Positions 34,201 through 46,200 of a stretch of DNA of 64,000 nt are shown here, in pieces. Position 1 is the first letter of the stretch. Every line of letters begins with the position of its first letter. The notes under the pieces were generated by a model. It saw only the letters and a program-made list of their open reading frames with translations, was not told where the DNA came from and searched no databases. The stretch is from assembly GCA_026261815.1 (NCBI GenBank), contig JAMPIT010000712.1, forward strand, positions 1 through 64,000, given 5' to 3'. The translations under genes and the position numbers were made by a program. The stretch is from Monarcha castaneiventris obscurior. Its lineage: Eukaryota > Chordata > Aves > Passeriformes > Monarchidae.

Positions 34201-37200
34201 CCAACCAGTGCTGCTATCCTCCAAAATCTTGATTCAGACAAAAAAAAAAAAGCTTCGAGGAAATCAACCTATCTTGGATTTCCTCTGCAATATTCAATCC
34301 CAGTGGCTGAAGGAGAGCCGTGGTTCTTTAAAGTTTAAAATGGTTCTTTACTGAGTTTCAGGAGTGTGTGTATTTCATTTTCTCATTCAGAATGTGTTGC
34401 TATGGCAAGCAGGGCCTTATTTCCTTCCCCTGGGTGGGGTTTCTCTGCTCTTCCCACCACATTGTCTGCCCTGCAGACAATTTATTTATCTATAATTGTC
34501 TGCCCTGCAGACAGTTATTTATCTCATTTGAAAGCCCCTGTGTAAAGAAATCAAGGCACTTGATTCAACAGGTCTTTTTCTTTTCAAAGATTGAACCCTG
34601 TGTTTTCATCTGGATCTTGAGCTCCCACCCTGATGATTTTGCTACTTGTGTCAATCCTAGATGGATTTTAAAAAATACTTCAAAGAGTCCAATTAACTAT
34701 AGAAAATAATTCTGAATAATGGGACTATTTGGATGGGTCTGTATATCTGGGAAAAGTGAGGAAAAAACTACAGTGCAAATGTAAGAAGCCCCCAACCACT
34801 ATAAAATTAAATGGAGTATCACAGTGTCTGTTGGGGAGGTTTTAAAAAAATCAAATAGGTAGGGCGCAGATTAGGTCTGTTTGTGGCAGATGCCTTTTCA
34901 CAGGTGATTCACATCTTGGCCGTGCGTGCTTTTTGTATGACAAAATTTGGTTTAACTGCTCCGACAGTACCAGAGATGGGTGTGACAAAGGCCCTTTTTC
35001 AGTGAGCAAAGGGTGCAAATTGCACATTTATTTCTCAATGCTCACATTTTTTTTAATTAACTTTGGACATTGCAAAACTCATAGGTGAGGTTTCTGTTTC
35101 TCTTTCCAAATAGAATCTGCATCACTGGAGCTCATCCCTTGGGCCCTTCCCTTTCTGGTTGTGGAAACCACTCTGGGTTCAGGAACAAGAGAGAACCCAG
35201 CTGGAACCTCCCAGATGGCCCAGAAATGTAACAATTTGGGGGAAACTACAGGGATATTGTGATTCTGGGTGCTGCTGTTCTCTCCAGCTCTTGCTGCATG
35301 AGAGCCACGTCTCTCTTGCATAAATCACCGTCCCGAGCTGGGGCATGGCCAAGGGAAAATTCTGTTTCTGGAATGGTCCAGAAAAGAAGATTTTGGCTCC
35401 ATTGGTGAAGTGCTGGGAACAAGGTTTAGGGCTTAGGTTTCCTTTTTGCACAGGTAGTTCTTGTCTTTCTGTCTGCAGTTTCCAAACTAAGCCATCTGAG
35501 CTTATATTTTGAAGGGTTTTCTTTGAAGGATTTTTCAAATCAAATGCTAGAGTTTTACTGAACTTTATGCTCAGGAAGAAGTAGCATGTTCATGTAAAAA
35601 ACTGGATGGAGGTTCTGTGAATGATTCAGGAGAGAAACGAAAGTGCTGCAGGTCTAAGTTATTTCTCTTTAGTTCTGTGCCTCACCAGCCCATCATTTCT
35701 GAGAGTGCCATAAACTTCCTTTGGGCTGTGCTGCTCAGCCCACAAGAAGTGACTCACTCTGTTCAGCTTAGTGACTCTGTAAAAAACTTCACATTTTTCA
35801 AAACCTTGCAGGATCAAACCACCAAAAAGCTTCCTGGACCTGGGTTGTCTTAATGCCACTACGTAAAGCAGTGGAGTTTAAGGCTTTTTATTTCATCCCT
35901 TTAACATACAAAAAAGGGATAGTTGCAATTTTCTGTGATTTTCTGTAATTACAGAACCAGGTATAGATGTAATTTCTAAGCTGCCCAAAGCTGTCAGTTG
36001 TATTTAGAGGACACATCCTGGAAGAATGGAACGAGAATGAACGGTAAAGAGATGACAGTAATTTGTTTGTAGATGAGAATAACCCCCAGGATCTCGTGTT
36101 TATGCTGAATATAAAACACCTGAAGCTCGTCTGGGCTGTCCTGATGACCAGGAGCTCCCTGGTGTTCATCAGTAGCTTCAGCAGGACACTCGGTGCTAAA
36201 GAGTTGCCTAACCATGATCAACAGGCTGCTAAACTGTGATTAAGCCTGACTGAATCATGATGTTTATGGGCAGTAGGGCTTTTCAATTCCATTGATTATT
36301 CACCTCTTCTTTTTAAGCTACAGGAAGAATTCTGTTGAGAATAGTAAATTAGTTGTCCTAAAAAATGTTAGGAGTTAAACCAAGAATTCATTTTGCTTGC
36401 AGCTGAATCCCGGTACACAAAAAAAGACTGCAGGGATGAAGTAAAATGAAATTTAAACCCAGTCTAACGTCCTGACATCACAGGCTGTTTGAACATCTCC
36501 TGATGATCTGCCTGTGATCGTGTAGCCACTCAAAGCAAATCGTTTGCCAGATTTCAACCTGCTCTTACTCAACTCAGGAGTACTTTAAACATGTTATACC
36601 GTGAATGCAATGGAAACTTCTTACACAATGTTGGTAAAACAGAGCAAACACTTCTTGGTTGACGCTGGTTGAGTATCTGGTCCTGTCTCCATTTCAGTAA
36701 AACATTCTCAGTGTTACATCAGGTTCCTTGTGAAAATTCAAAAGTCATCCTAACATGATAAAAAAAATCCCCAAAAGATAAATGCAGATTTGAAGAGGAT
36801 TTTAAGAGAGTAACTAAGAAATACAATCATGGTTGTAGGATGAAGGTCAGGAGCTGAGGGTGGCGTTCTTCCCCTGGCTGCCCAAGAGAACTGGCAAAAA
36901 TTAGAACTCTTGCTTTATCTCTGTGCTTTCACTGACACTTTCAGCTTTCTACAGGCTTTCCTTTTTTTTTTTTTTTTTTTAATTTTTGGTTTTTTTGCTA
37001 TGTGTTCCTTACTGGCAGCTGAAACAGCAAAAAAGTGCAAGGAGTGACCAAGGTTTTAACCAATTTCATCAAGGTTTCACTGCCTCAAGCAGTGGCAGGT
37101 GAATAGCAAGTTCAGTTGAGTTGAGTTGACCCTTTCATCATCAAAGGTGGGACTATTTTGGCCTCCTGCCTTTGTGACAGCCAAGAAAAGTACACGTAAT

Positions 37201-40200
37201 ATTAACTTTTCATAACTTTTCCAAATGTGGCTTGGAGCAGACATCCTGCTGTGCCAGGGCCACCCATCTCTGTGCATTTTTTTGGTACAAATGGATCACT
37301 TTTGGTGTGAGGGGAAACACTTGGTGTGAAGATTTACTTTTGGTGTGAGGGGACACTTTTTTGGGGTAAGGCAATACTCTTTTGGTGTCAGGGTGTATTC
37401 AGTGTGAACGAATCGCTTTTGGTGTGAGGGAATAAATACTTCTCTGGCGTTAGGGGATGCACTTTTGATGTGAGGGGATGCTTTTTGGCTGAGGCGATAC
37501 TCATTTGTTGTGAGGGGTTGTACTTGAGGCGAAGGAATCCCTTTGACGTGATGCAGTAAATATTCTCTTGATGTGAGGGAAAATATATGAAGATAAATGC
37601 TTCAGTGTGAGGGAATAAGTGCTATTTTGGTGTGAGGGGACACTTTTTTGGCTGAAGCAATACTCATTTTTTGTGAGGGGTTGTACTTGAGGCGAAGGAA
37701 TCCCTTTTTACATGATGCAGTAAATACTCTCTTGATGTGAGGGAAAATACTCGATATGAGAAGAAACACTTTGGTGTGAGGGAATAAGTGCTATTTTGGT
37801 GTGAGGGGACACTTTTTTGGCTGGGGCAATGATCATTTGTTGTGAGGGGTTGTACTTGAGGTGAAAGAATCCCTTTTGACATGATGCAGTAAATACTCTC
37901 TTGATGTGAGGGAAAATACTCGATATGAGGAGAAACACTTTGGTGTGAGGGAGTAAGTGCTATTTTGGTGTGAGGGGACACTTTTTTGGGTGAGGCGATA
38001 CCCTTTTGAGGTGATGTACTCGGCGCGAAGGAATCACTTTCGGTGTGAGGGGACGCACTTTTGACAGGGGCACGGGGACCCACCTGAGCACGGGAAATGG
38101 CGAACTCCCACCGGCACAGAGCTGCTACCGCTGTCCCACGACTGTCACAGCATGAGGAGCCGCCGAGGGCAGACCCGGCCCGCCCCCGAGGCCGCTGCGG
38201 CGGGGCCATGGCGAGGGGGCCGTGCCGGAAGGGGCCGCGCCGGGCCGGGCCGGGCCGGGCTGGGCGGCGGCGGCGGCTCCGCGATCTCCGCCGCGATGCT
38301 GCCGCTGCTCCGCCGAGCTTGGGCGGCCGCCGCCGCCTCTTCCTCCTCCTGCTCCTCACGGCAGGGCAGCCGCCGGTGCAGCCTCGGCGCCTGCTGCTCC
38401 TACCGCCTGCGAGACGCCCGTGAGTGCCGCTGCCCCTCAGCCCGAGCAGAGCGGGTCTCGCTGGGCCCGGCTCTCCCCGCCCTGCCCCTGTCCCTGTCCC
38501 GCCATCGCTTCCAGCCCCCCGCGCTGCCAGAGTTTGTGTGGGAGCCGCAGGGACGCCGAGCTCAGCCTGCCTTTGTCCTCGGCTGAAACAGCAGGAAATG
38601 ACAGCGCTTTAAATGCAGGGAGTGGTTTTTGCAGCGCCTTTGCCTGAGTTGACCTTACGGAGCTCCGTAAAGTTTGCTCCTCGCTGAGGGAAAACGGGGG
38701 GAAAGTTGTTCAGCCACCCCTCATGTGAGTGGTTTGAAGGTTTAATTTATTTGCAATTCCTCGTTGTAAAAGACCCTGAGAGGTCGTATCTGGTGAAGTA
38801 GCCTGTAAGGTGATGCTCGAAGCATCACGATTTGGGATTCAGCAGAGGGACAGGGCACCAGCCGAACAGGTTCACACAGGTGTCTGTTCTGGTTTTAAGC
38901 AGAATAAACTCCTCTGGAAACTATTCATGTACCTACCCTGCTTGTGCCAAGCTGCCCCCAGAATTGCTGGGTTTGGGTTTTGCAGGTGTGGGATCAGCAG
39001 GACCTGTCTGCACGAAGCAGTTTTGGGCAGGATTGGTGTGGCTGCTGCAGGAGCTCGGAACCCTCCTTTTGTTGGGATAACCCCTGTGCTTGTGTTGTGT
39101 TCTAGAGAATGTTTTGCTTCCCAGTGGGAATTATCCCATGTCTGGAGCGCTCCCAGCTCAGCTCATGGCAGTGATGTGTCATGAAAGCTGGAAAACAAAG
39201 CCGCCTTAAAATCTGGCAATAATAGGAAAACACTCTCTTTTTCTGGGAAATGGGGGGACGATTTCTTCTCAGAGCATTCTGCAAAGGCAGGAAGGTACCG
39301 ACATGGTTCTAAGTCAAATTACTGCGCTTCCCTGTGTGGCTTTGAGTCATGCAGCTGGAATGTTTTATTTTTCTTTTACTTTTCCTGGGCACCAGCTGAC
39401 TCGAATTAGCCTTTGGTGACACAGCATCTTCCCCTGCCAGAAAGTTCTGTGTCCTGCCTCAGAGCCTGACTCTCCTCCTCATCTTGCAGTGCATCCGCTG
39501 TGGCAGAGCCCGCTGACAATTCCTGGAGGCACCCGGCAGTCTCCCATCAACATCCAGTGGAGGGACAGCGTTTATGATCCCTTCCTGAAGCCTCTGAAAA
39601 TCAGCTACGACCCAACCACCTGTCTTCACATCTGGAACAATGGCTACTCCTTCCTGGTGGAGTTTGATGATTCTACTGACAGATCAAGTAAGCAAAACTC
39701 GGGGGGGGAAAAAAAAAATCTATTTAGTGTCTCATTAATGCTCAGAGAGGAGAAATACTCGTGTGATGTAAGACTTCATGTTGAAAATGAACGTACAGTA
39801 AAAAAAAAAATGCTGGGGTTAAACGTGGTTTTACAGTGGTGGGAATCATAAAGAAGAAATTCTGTAAAGGCTTCACAGTTACAGTGTTTTTATTAGCATG
39901 GACACTGTGCACAAATCCCCTGCTGTATGTTGAAACTCATTTCACAAGCCTCAGTGCCCTGTCTTGTAGCTTTTGTAATAAGCTTTGACCACGTGAGTCA
40001 ATCTTCAGTCACTTATATGTGTACCCACTCAATATGAAACCTGATTCCATCACTGCTCTTTATTGAAGTAATCTGCCACTTATCTTTTGTGGTGTTAATA
40101 GAGATATTTAATGGACTTGGAATAATCAGCAGCCAAATGAGTTGCAGTTGGAAAGCACACATGCTTATCTCCGTGGGGTTTTAGGGAATGATATTGCACT

Positions 40201-43200
40201 GTGCTCTGCCCTAGGGAGCAGGTGTGTGTCTCCCTGTTGTTTTAGGGGAAGCAGGAATGTATGGAAAATCCAACCATTCCAGCAATTTCATGGGAACAAG
40301 CCTCTGACCCGAGCAGCTCAACCTTTTTAAAAGCTTAACAGATTAAAAAAATTGACTTAAAATCAAGATATTGCTCCCAAATTCCAGGTTTTCTGTTCGT
40401 TGTTCCTGCTAAAAGCTGCCTTTACCAAAGGATATTGCAGAATATAAGGATATTTCATAAGGGCAGGTGAGCTGGTAGCAATGGGTCAGGGCTGTTGTGA
40501 AGCACATGATTGCCCAGCTTGTCCTGCAGGGAAAAACTGAGGGACCCTGAGCAAGTTTGAACCTGTTGGATTGGAGTCACTGATGTTTAAGGTGGCTGCT
40601 CACCAGGAGAGATCCTCCAGCTTCCTGAGGGATTTAGCAATGCCCTTGGGAAGGGAGCCTCCAGCACACAAACAAACACTTTGTCTTCACAACACCAATA
40701 TTTTTGGTTGATTTTTGGAAAGAGGCTGATAAAACAGGGCAGCAGAAATGGTAGTGGTGGAATGCAGGGAGCTTGTGTGATGCTTGGGGCTTGCTTTGTT
40801 TCTCTTGTTCCTGGCTGTTCCCTCAGAATATCCATTCCCAAGAGGGAACATCCATTTCTGCTTCTGGTTTTTTTAGTGGGGTTGGGTCAGGGGAGAGATA
40901 TCACTTGTTACCTCATCAGTGATTTTAATTTACTAACTTTAGATTGGCTTTGCTTTTAATTTAACAGCCTCTTGCTTTTTTAAGCCACACCCCACTATCT
41001 GTTGAGGATATGATGCTGGAAAGTGTTTAGTGGATAACAAAGTTGGGTTTTTTTCTGCAAGAATTGATGTAACAGAGGGGGAATTGCCTTTAGGGGGTTC
41101 AGAAATATGCAATAATTAACTGCACAGGGACAGGGTAGGCTGGAATCACCAGGACTCAGGTGCTCACCTCTGAAAGATCTTACCTCCTTTAAGATTTTCC
41201 TTGAGGCAAATCTTTCCCTGTGAGCATTTGCTGCCTTTCCATCATCCTCATCTTCCTCAAATGAATCAAAGTCCATGAAGGGATGGGATGGCATCAAACA
41301 ATCAGTGACAGGGCTCCAAAATGACAGAGAAACAACAGATAGTGAGGTGTTGCTGTATAACCCCCAGTTTTCAGGTGCCTGCCTCTCTCCTCCACCTTTC
41401 TCTCTTTACTCTTGCTATTTCTGATTTTTCTCCCTGCCAGCTTCTGTCTTAACAATCATAGAAATCCAGAGAAGAAAGCTTGGGAACAAACAAAAGCACC
41501 CCAGTTGAAACAGAAGAGGAGAAAGACACCCAGGATAGACAAAAATGCCTGAATCCTGAGATGGGGTTTGCAAGACTTGGGCTAAAGCTGAAGGTAGAGC
41601 AGGAGGAGAGGAGGAGGAGGAAGAAGAGGGTGAGGGGAAGGTATGTACAGCACGTGGTCTGTCTGTGTGTGGTGCCATCAGAAACGAGGCTGAAACAGAG
41701 CCAGGGCTGCAATAAACAGTGCAGTGATTCTTGTTGTGAGAGCCCCTTAAACTTCTATTTGGTTTTGAAATTATCCAGGTTGTCATTGGAGAAGAAATGC
41801 TTCTAAAGGGGCTGAAGTTCCTGTTTGTTTCCTGTCATTTTCTGGTGGCCACTACAGGAACCTGAGTCTCTCCATACGTGTGTCTGTGCCTAAAGTTACT
41901 TGTGGGGCAAATATTTACATGGATGTGGTCATTAACACAAATTTATAGTCACTTGTGGGTTTGCATCATCACATTATCAGGAGTGGATCGTGTTGGAGCA
42001 CAGAAACTTCAGTTCTGAAAGGCCTGGCTGTGTCAGCCACATTTTCATCCCACCCTTTCTCCATCACAGAATCCCAGGATGGTTTGGGTGGGAAGGGACC
42101 TTAAAGCTCATCCCATTCCACCCCTGCCATGAGCAGGGACACCTTCCACCATCCCAGGCTGCTCCAAGCCCTGTCCAACCTGGCCCTGGACACTGCCAGG
42201 GATGGGGCATTGTGATTTTCCAGTGATGGTCAGTGTTGCATTCATGCCCAGAGCTCAGCAGCAGGGGATGAAATGAATTTAATGTCACTTTGCACAGCTT
42301 GTTTTAATTTATTCCTTTATCACAGCCAGGCCTTTCTGGTTAGAAATTCAAACCTGCTGGCTGGCTTTCAGGAAAAAAAAAAAATACAGGAAAATCTCTT
42401 AATTCCTCTCATTGTTTTCTCCTTAGCAAGAAAGTGATTAACTTATTTTCAGAAGCAGTGTTGGGATTAGGTGCTTATTCCATGGCTTGCTGTGAAACTT
42501 CACTGTGTCCTACAGCTCAGTAAAAACCAGCAGCTGCTGATGCTTTAGTGCTGGGTGAACAGTGGGACTCGAGGATCTTAAAGCTCTTTTCCAGCCTAAA
42601 TGATTCTCTGATTTCAGAAGTGTTATAAGCCCTGGGGAAGTAATTATGGCTTCCCATTTACCAGATGCTCTGATACAATAATTAGCAGGATGACTTTGCA
42701 GGATGATTTTGGTCCAGGTAGGAGGGAAGGAGTGGAAGCAGAAAGCTGGGCATGGACTTCTTCATTTGTGTGTTTGCAAAAGGATGGGAGGCCTTCTGAA
42801 ATCAGGAGAACAGACTGAAGGTTTACCTTTACTCGTTGATAAAAAGGGCATTAAAGCTTCCAGAAACTTGCCCAGAGGCAGACTGATGTTTAAATACTTC
42901 ATGCACAGCTTGTAGGCACAATAAAACATATTTCTGGCTGACCTTTGGTGAAGTGTGAAAGCTGTGTTGAAGCAGAATAAGATGTTTGCATTTTTGCAGC
43001 TTGGAGGAGAGTTGAACATTTGACTCAGTATACTGATTTGTGTGGCAAAATTTGCTTTTTGAAGTCTTGTCATGAGAAATGTCAGTATTTGTCACAGATC
43101 CTGAGGCCTGTGGGGATGTCATTTAATACATTTAATGGATGTGTCACCTGCCAAGTGTCTGCTGGTCAGGCAGTGCTCACACTCCTGCTCTGACAGAGGG

Positions 43201-46200
43201 GTGAGAGTGTGAAACTCATCACTGGGACTGTGCCAAACTTGGTGTCAACTGGGAAAACATTCCCTTGAGAGGAGATGGATGAGGAGACTCTTGAGCTCCC
43301 CTCCAGTTTGATGCAGGGAAAACCAGCAATGTGTTTGCTTGAGTAATTTGGTCATAGCAAAGCATAAAAGTAGCCAAGCAAGAGGGTACTGCTTGAGTTG
43401 CTCCACCTGATATTTTTTCCTGAGCAAAATCTTTCCAAGGATTAACTTGTGTGGCCAATTCTAACTCAAATTCATCAACATGTGTGTCTTGTTTTGTTTT
43501 CTAGTCATCGTTGGAGGGCCCTTGGAAAACCAGTACAGGCTAAAGCAGTTCCACTTCCACTGGGGAGCTATCAACGACTGGGGCTCAGAGCACACTGTGG
43601 ACAGTAAATTTTACCCAGCAGAGGTATGAGATGAAATGCTGAACAATGCAAATACTTGTCTCAGGTGTGTCTGTGAAAACTCCCAAAGTGGGGAATTGCA
43701 GTTTATTTGTAAGGATCAGACCTGGTGGGTGCTGCAGCTCATCTGCTGTTTTATTCTATAAAAATTCACTGTGTTTTCTGCAGAGCAGCCTGAAAGTTGG
43801 ACGTTGGCCCCATTGCTGGAAGTTAAAGATCACTTTGTTTATTGTTACTAAATCTTTCAGTATATAAACATAAACTAAGTTCTCTAAAAAGCCATCACTT
43901 TATTTTCTGTTTGCAACTCTTGAACAGTTACTAAAATAGCAAAACTTTGATGCTTAAGTAACTGCTAAGGAAGAAAACGTCAACGAAAAGGATGGAGTCA
44001 GTGGGGGGAAATGTGAAAGTGTGACAGCTTTGACCACAGCTCTTTGCCAAAGGAGGAGAATTTGTCAAGTGATGATGGGTTATTTTTAAGGAGATGTTTA
44101 TCTCCTGTTGCTGTGTTCATGGTGGTGCTGCCAGCTTGGCAAGATCCTCATTAACAGGGAGACTGTGACTAAGTTTTTGGGCTGGGGTATTTATTTACCA
44201 CACAAAACTCTTCAGTGTGTTGGCTGTCAGCAGTGCAGAGGAAGACTGTTATGTGCAGGAGGATGTTCCTCAGGAGGGACAGTGGGCTCTGCTCTTCCTA
44301 GGAAGAGATGGAAGAGCCCTTCAGCTCCAGGAATACTGAGCTTTGTCTGTGCCTTTGACCAGCATTCCTGCAGGCAGACTCCCACAGACTAAATCCCTTT
44401 TATATATGGGAAATGCAATAGTTTTTAGCTACTGTTTAAGGCAAAAAAAAAGAAAAGGAAGGGAAGGACCTTTATTTACCAACACACTTGGTTCCTCGTT
44501 TTTGTGGTGTGTGGTTTCTGAGGCAGCTCCCTGCAGTGCCTCACGCTGCCAAGGAGCAAATGCAGCCAAGGTCAGGAGTCAGGTGTGATGCCTGTGCTCT
44601 GAGCAGGGGCTGATCTCTCCCTCTTTCCTGTTTCAGCTGCATTTGGTGCACTGGAATGCTGTGGAGTACCCGAGTTTTGAGGAAGCTGTGATGGAAGGGA
44701 ATGGCTTGGCTGTTATTGGAGTGTTTTTAAAGGTAATTGCATTCTGTGTGAGCAGCTGTAATGAAGCCTTTCTGTTTGCATTCTGTAAAAGCCAATTTAG
44801 GGCAATTAAGGGAAGGCTGGGAGGGGAGGGCATCCCATCAATCCATACAAATGTCTCCAAGGGGTGTCAGAGGATGGTGCCAGTGACAGGACGAGGAGCA
44901 ATGGCCAGAAACTAAAAACAGTTTCACCTCAAGATGAGGAACTTTATGTTGGGGGTGGAAGAGCTGCCCAGGGAGGGCGTGGGGTCTCCCTGTGTGAAGA
45001 CATCCCAAACCCTGGATGTGTTCTGTGTCACCTGCTCCAGCTCCCCTGCCTTGGACTGGATGATCTCCAGAGCTCTTTTCTAACCCTAAACATTCTGTGA
45101 TTGTTGTTATAAAAAAATACTGATGCTGATGAGTAGAACTGATTGATTATTGATTGTCCCTGCAGCTGGGAGCACGGCACGAAGGGCTGCAGACCCTGGT
45201 GGATGCCCTGCCAGCAGTCAGGCACAAGGTCAGTGCTCTGAGCTGTCCCACCCACGGTCACCCAACAGAAAGAACACTTGGAGAACGACAAAACACCGAG
45301 AAAAGCTTTCCTCCTTAAATTTTAGCAGGGGGAGGGGCTGATTGACACCTTGTTGACGACACTGGAAGTGGGAGGGGAAGCTGATTTTTCAGGAGGAGTT
45401 GGTTATTTTAAGCTTTCCAAAGCACTTGAAGAAATGCTGCTCTTGAGATTGTTTCCCCTTACAAGGACATTCTTGAAGTGGGTGTTTATTTACTGTGGGA
45501 TTAAGGCGTTTTGATTTTTGTCTGCTCTTTGAGGAGATTATTTGCATTTTTATAAACACTGGATTTTCGGCTGGGGGAATGGGATCTCTCCTAGCAGACT
45601 CCTGCCAGGAGAGGGAGCGCTGAGTCTCTGACAGTGCTCTGAAGCAGCTCCTCCTCCCCGTTCCCTTCTGAAAAACCACATCAACTGAACAAACCACTTC
45701 TGAAAAAACACAAAAACCATATCTATCTTTTCAACTTCTACTCACATCCAGCTGAAGTCGCTGTGCCACTATTTCTCACAGGAAGGAGCATTTAAAATCC
45801 AAATGAAACAAGTTTTTATGTCAGAGCAGTGACAGTTCTGCCAGATAAACACCAAACATGATCATTTCAGTGCCAGAAGTCCTCCCCAAATCTGAATATA
45901 CATCTGTTATGACAATACAATAATTTACAGCATGTGCATTTAAAAGAAACTAAGCCAAGATCTGCCAGTAAATCCTGAAAATCCCCCAGGAGCAATGTTT
46001 GTTTGGGAAGTCCTGGGTTCTGAAGCTCCTACATTCTGTCTGATATCCCACTTGTGGGATTGAACATTCTGGAGACAGGAATATTTGATTTAAATAAAAC
46101 TTTATTCCTCTTCTTGCTGCCTAAAATCACATGGTGAAAAGTAAAACACTTTTTGTTTGGAGTCTTTTAAGGATCTGGCACAGCTACCTGAACTTATTCC

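Larger units (their letters stand above)
39688..43504 (+). other. CA5A intron 2
   Basis: 3.8-kb intron. It holds two CR1 tails (42063-42210 and about 42557-42612), a purine-rich stretch near 41585-41640, and on the minus strand a 111-bp exon-like open segment at 41184-41294. No conserved CA5 exon is missing. Confidence 0.75.

Noticed and set aside
37664..38359. 231-codon minus-strand frame through the minisatellite and CpG island
   Set aside because: It consists of repeat-derived [17 protein letters not shown] peptide plus Arg-rich antisense of the CpG island.
41480..41806. 108-codon plus-strand frame with a Glu/Arg-rich run
   Set aside because: Low-complexity purine tract in an intron, with no domain or splice support.
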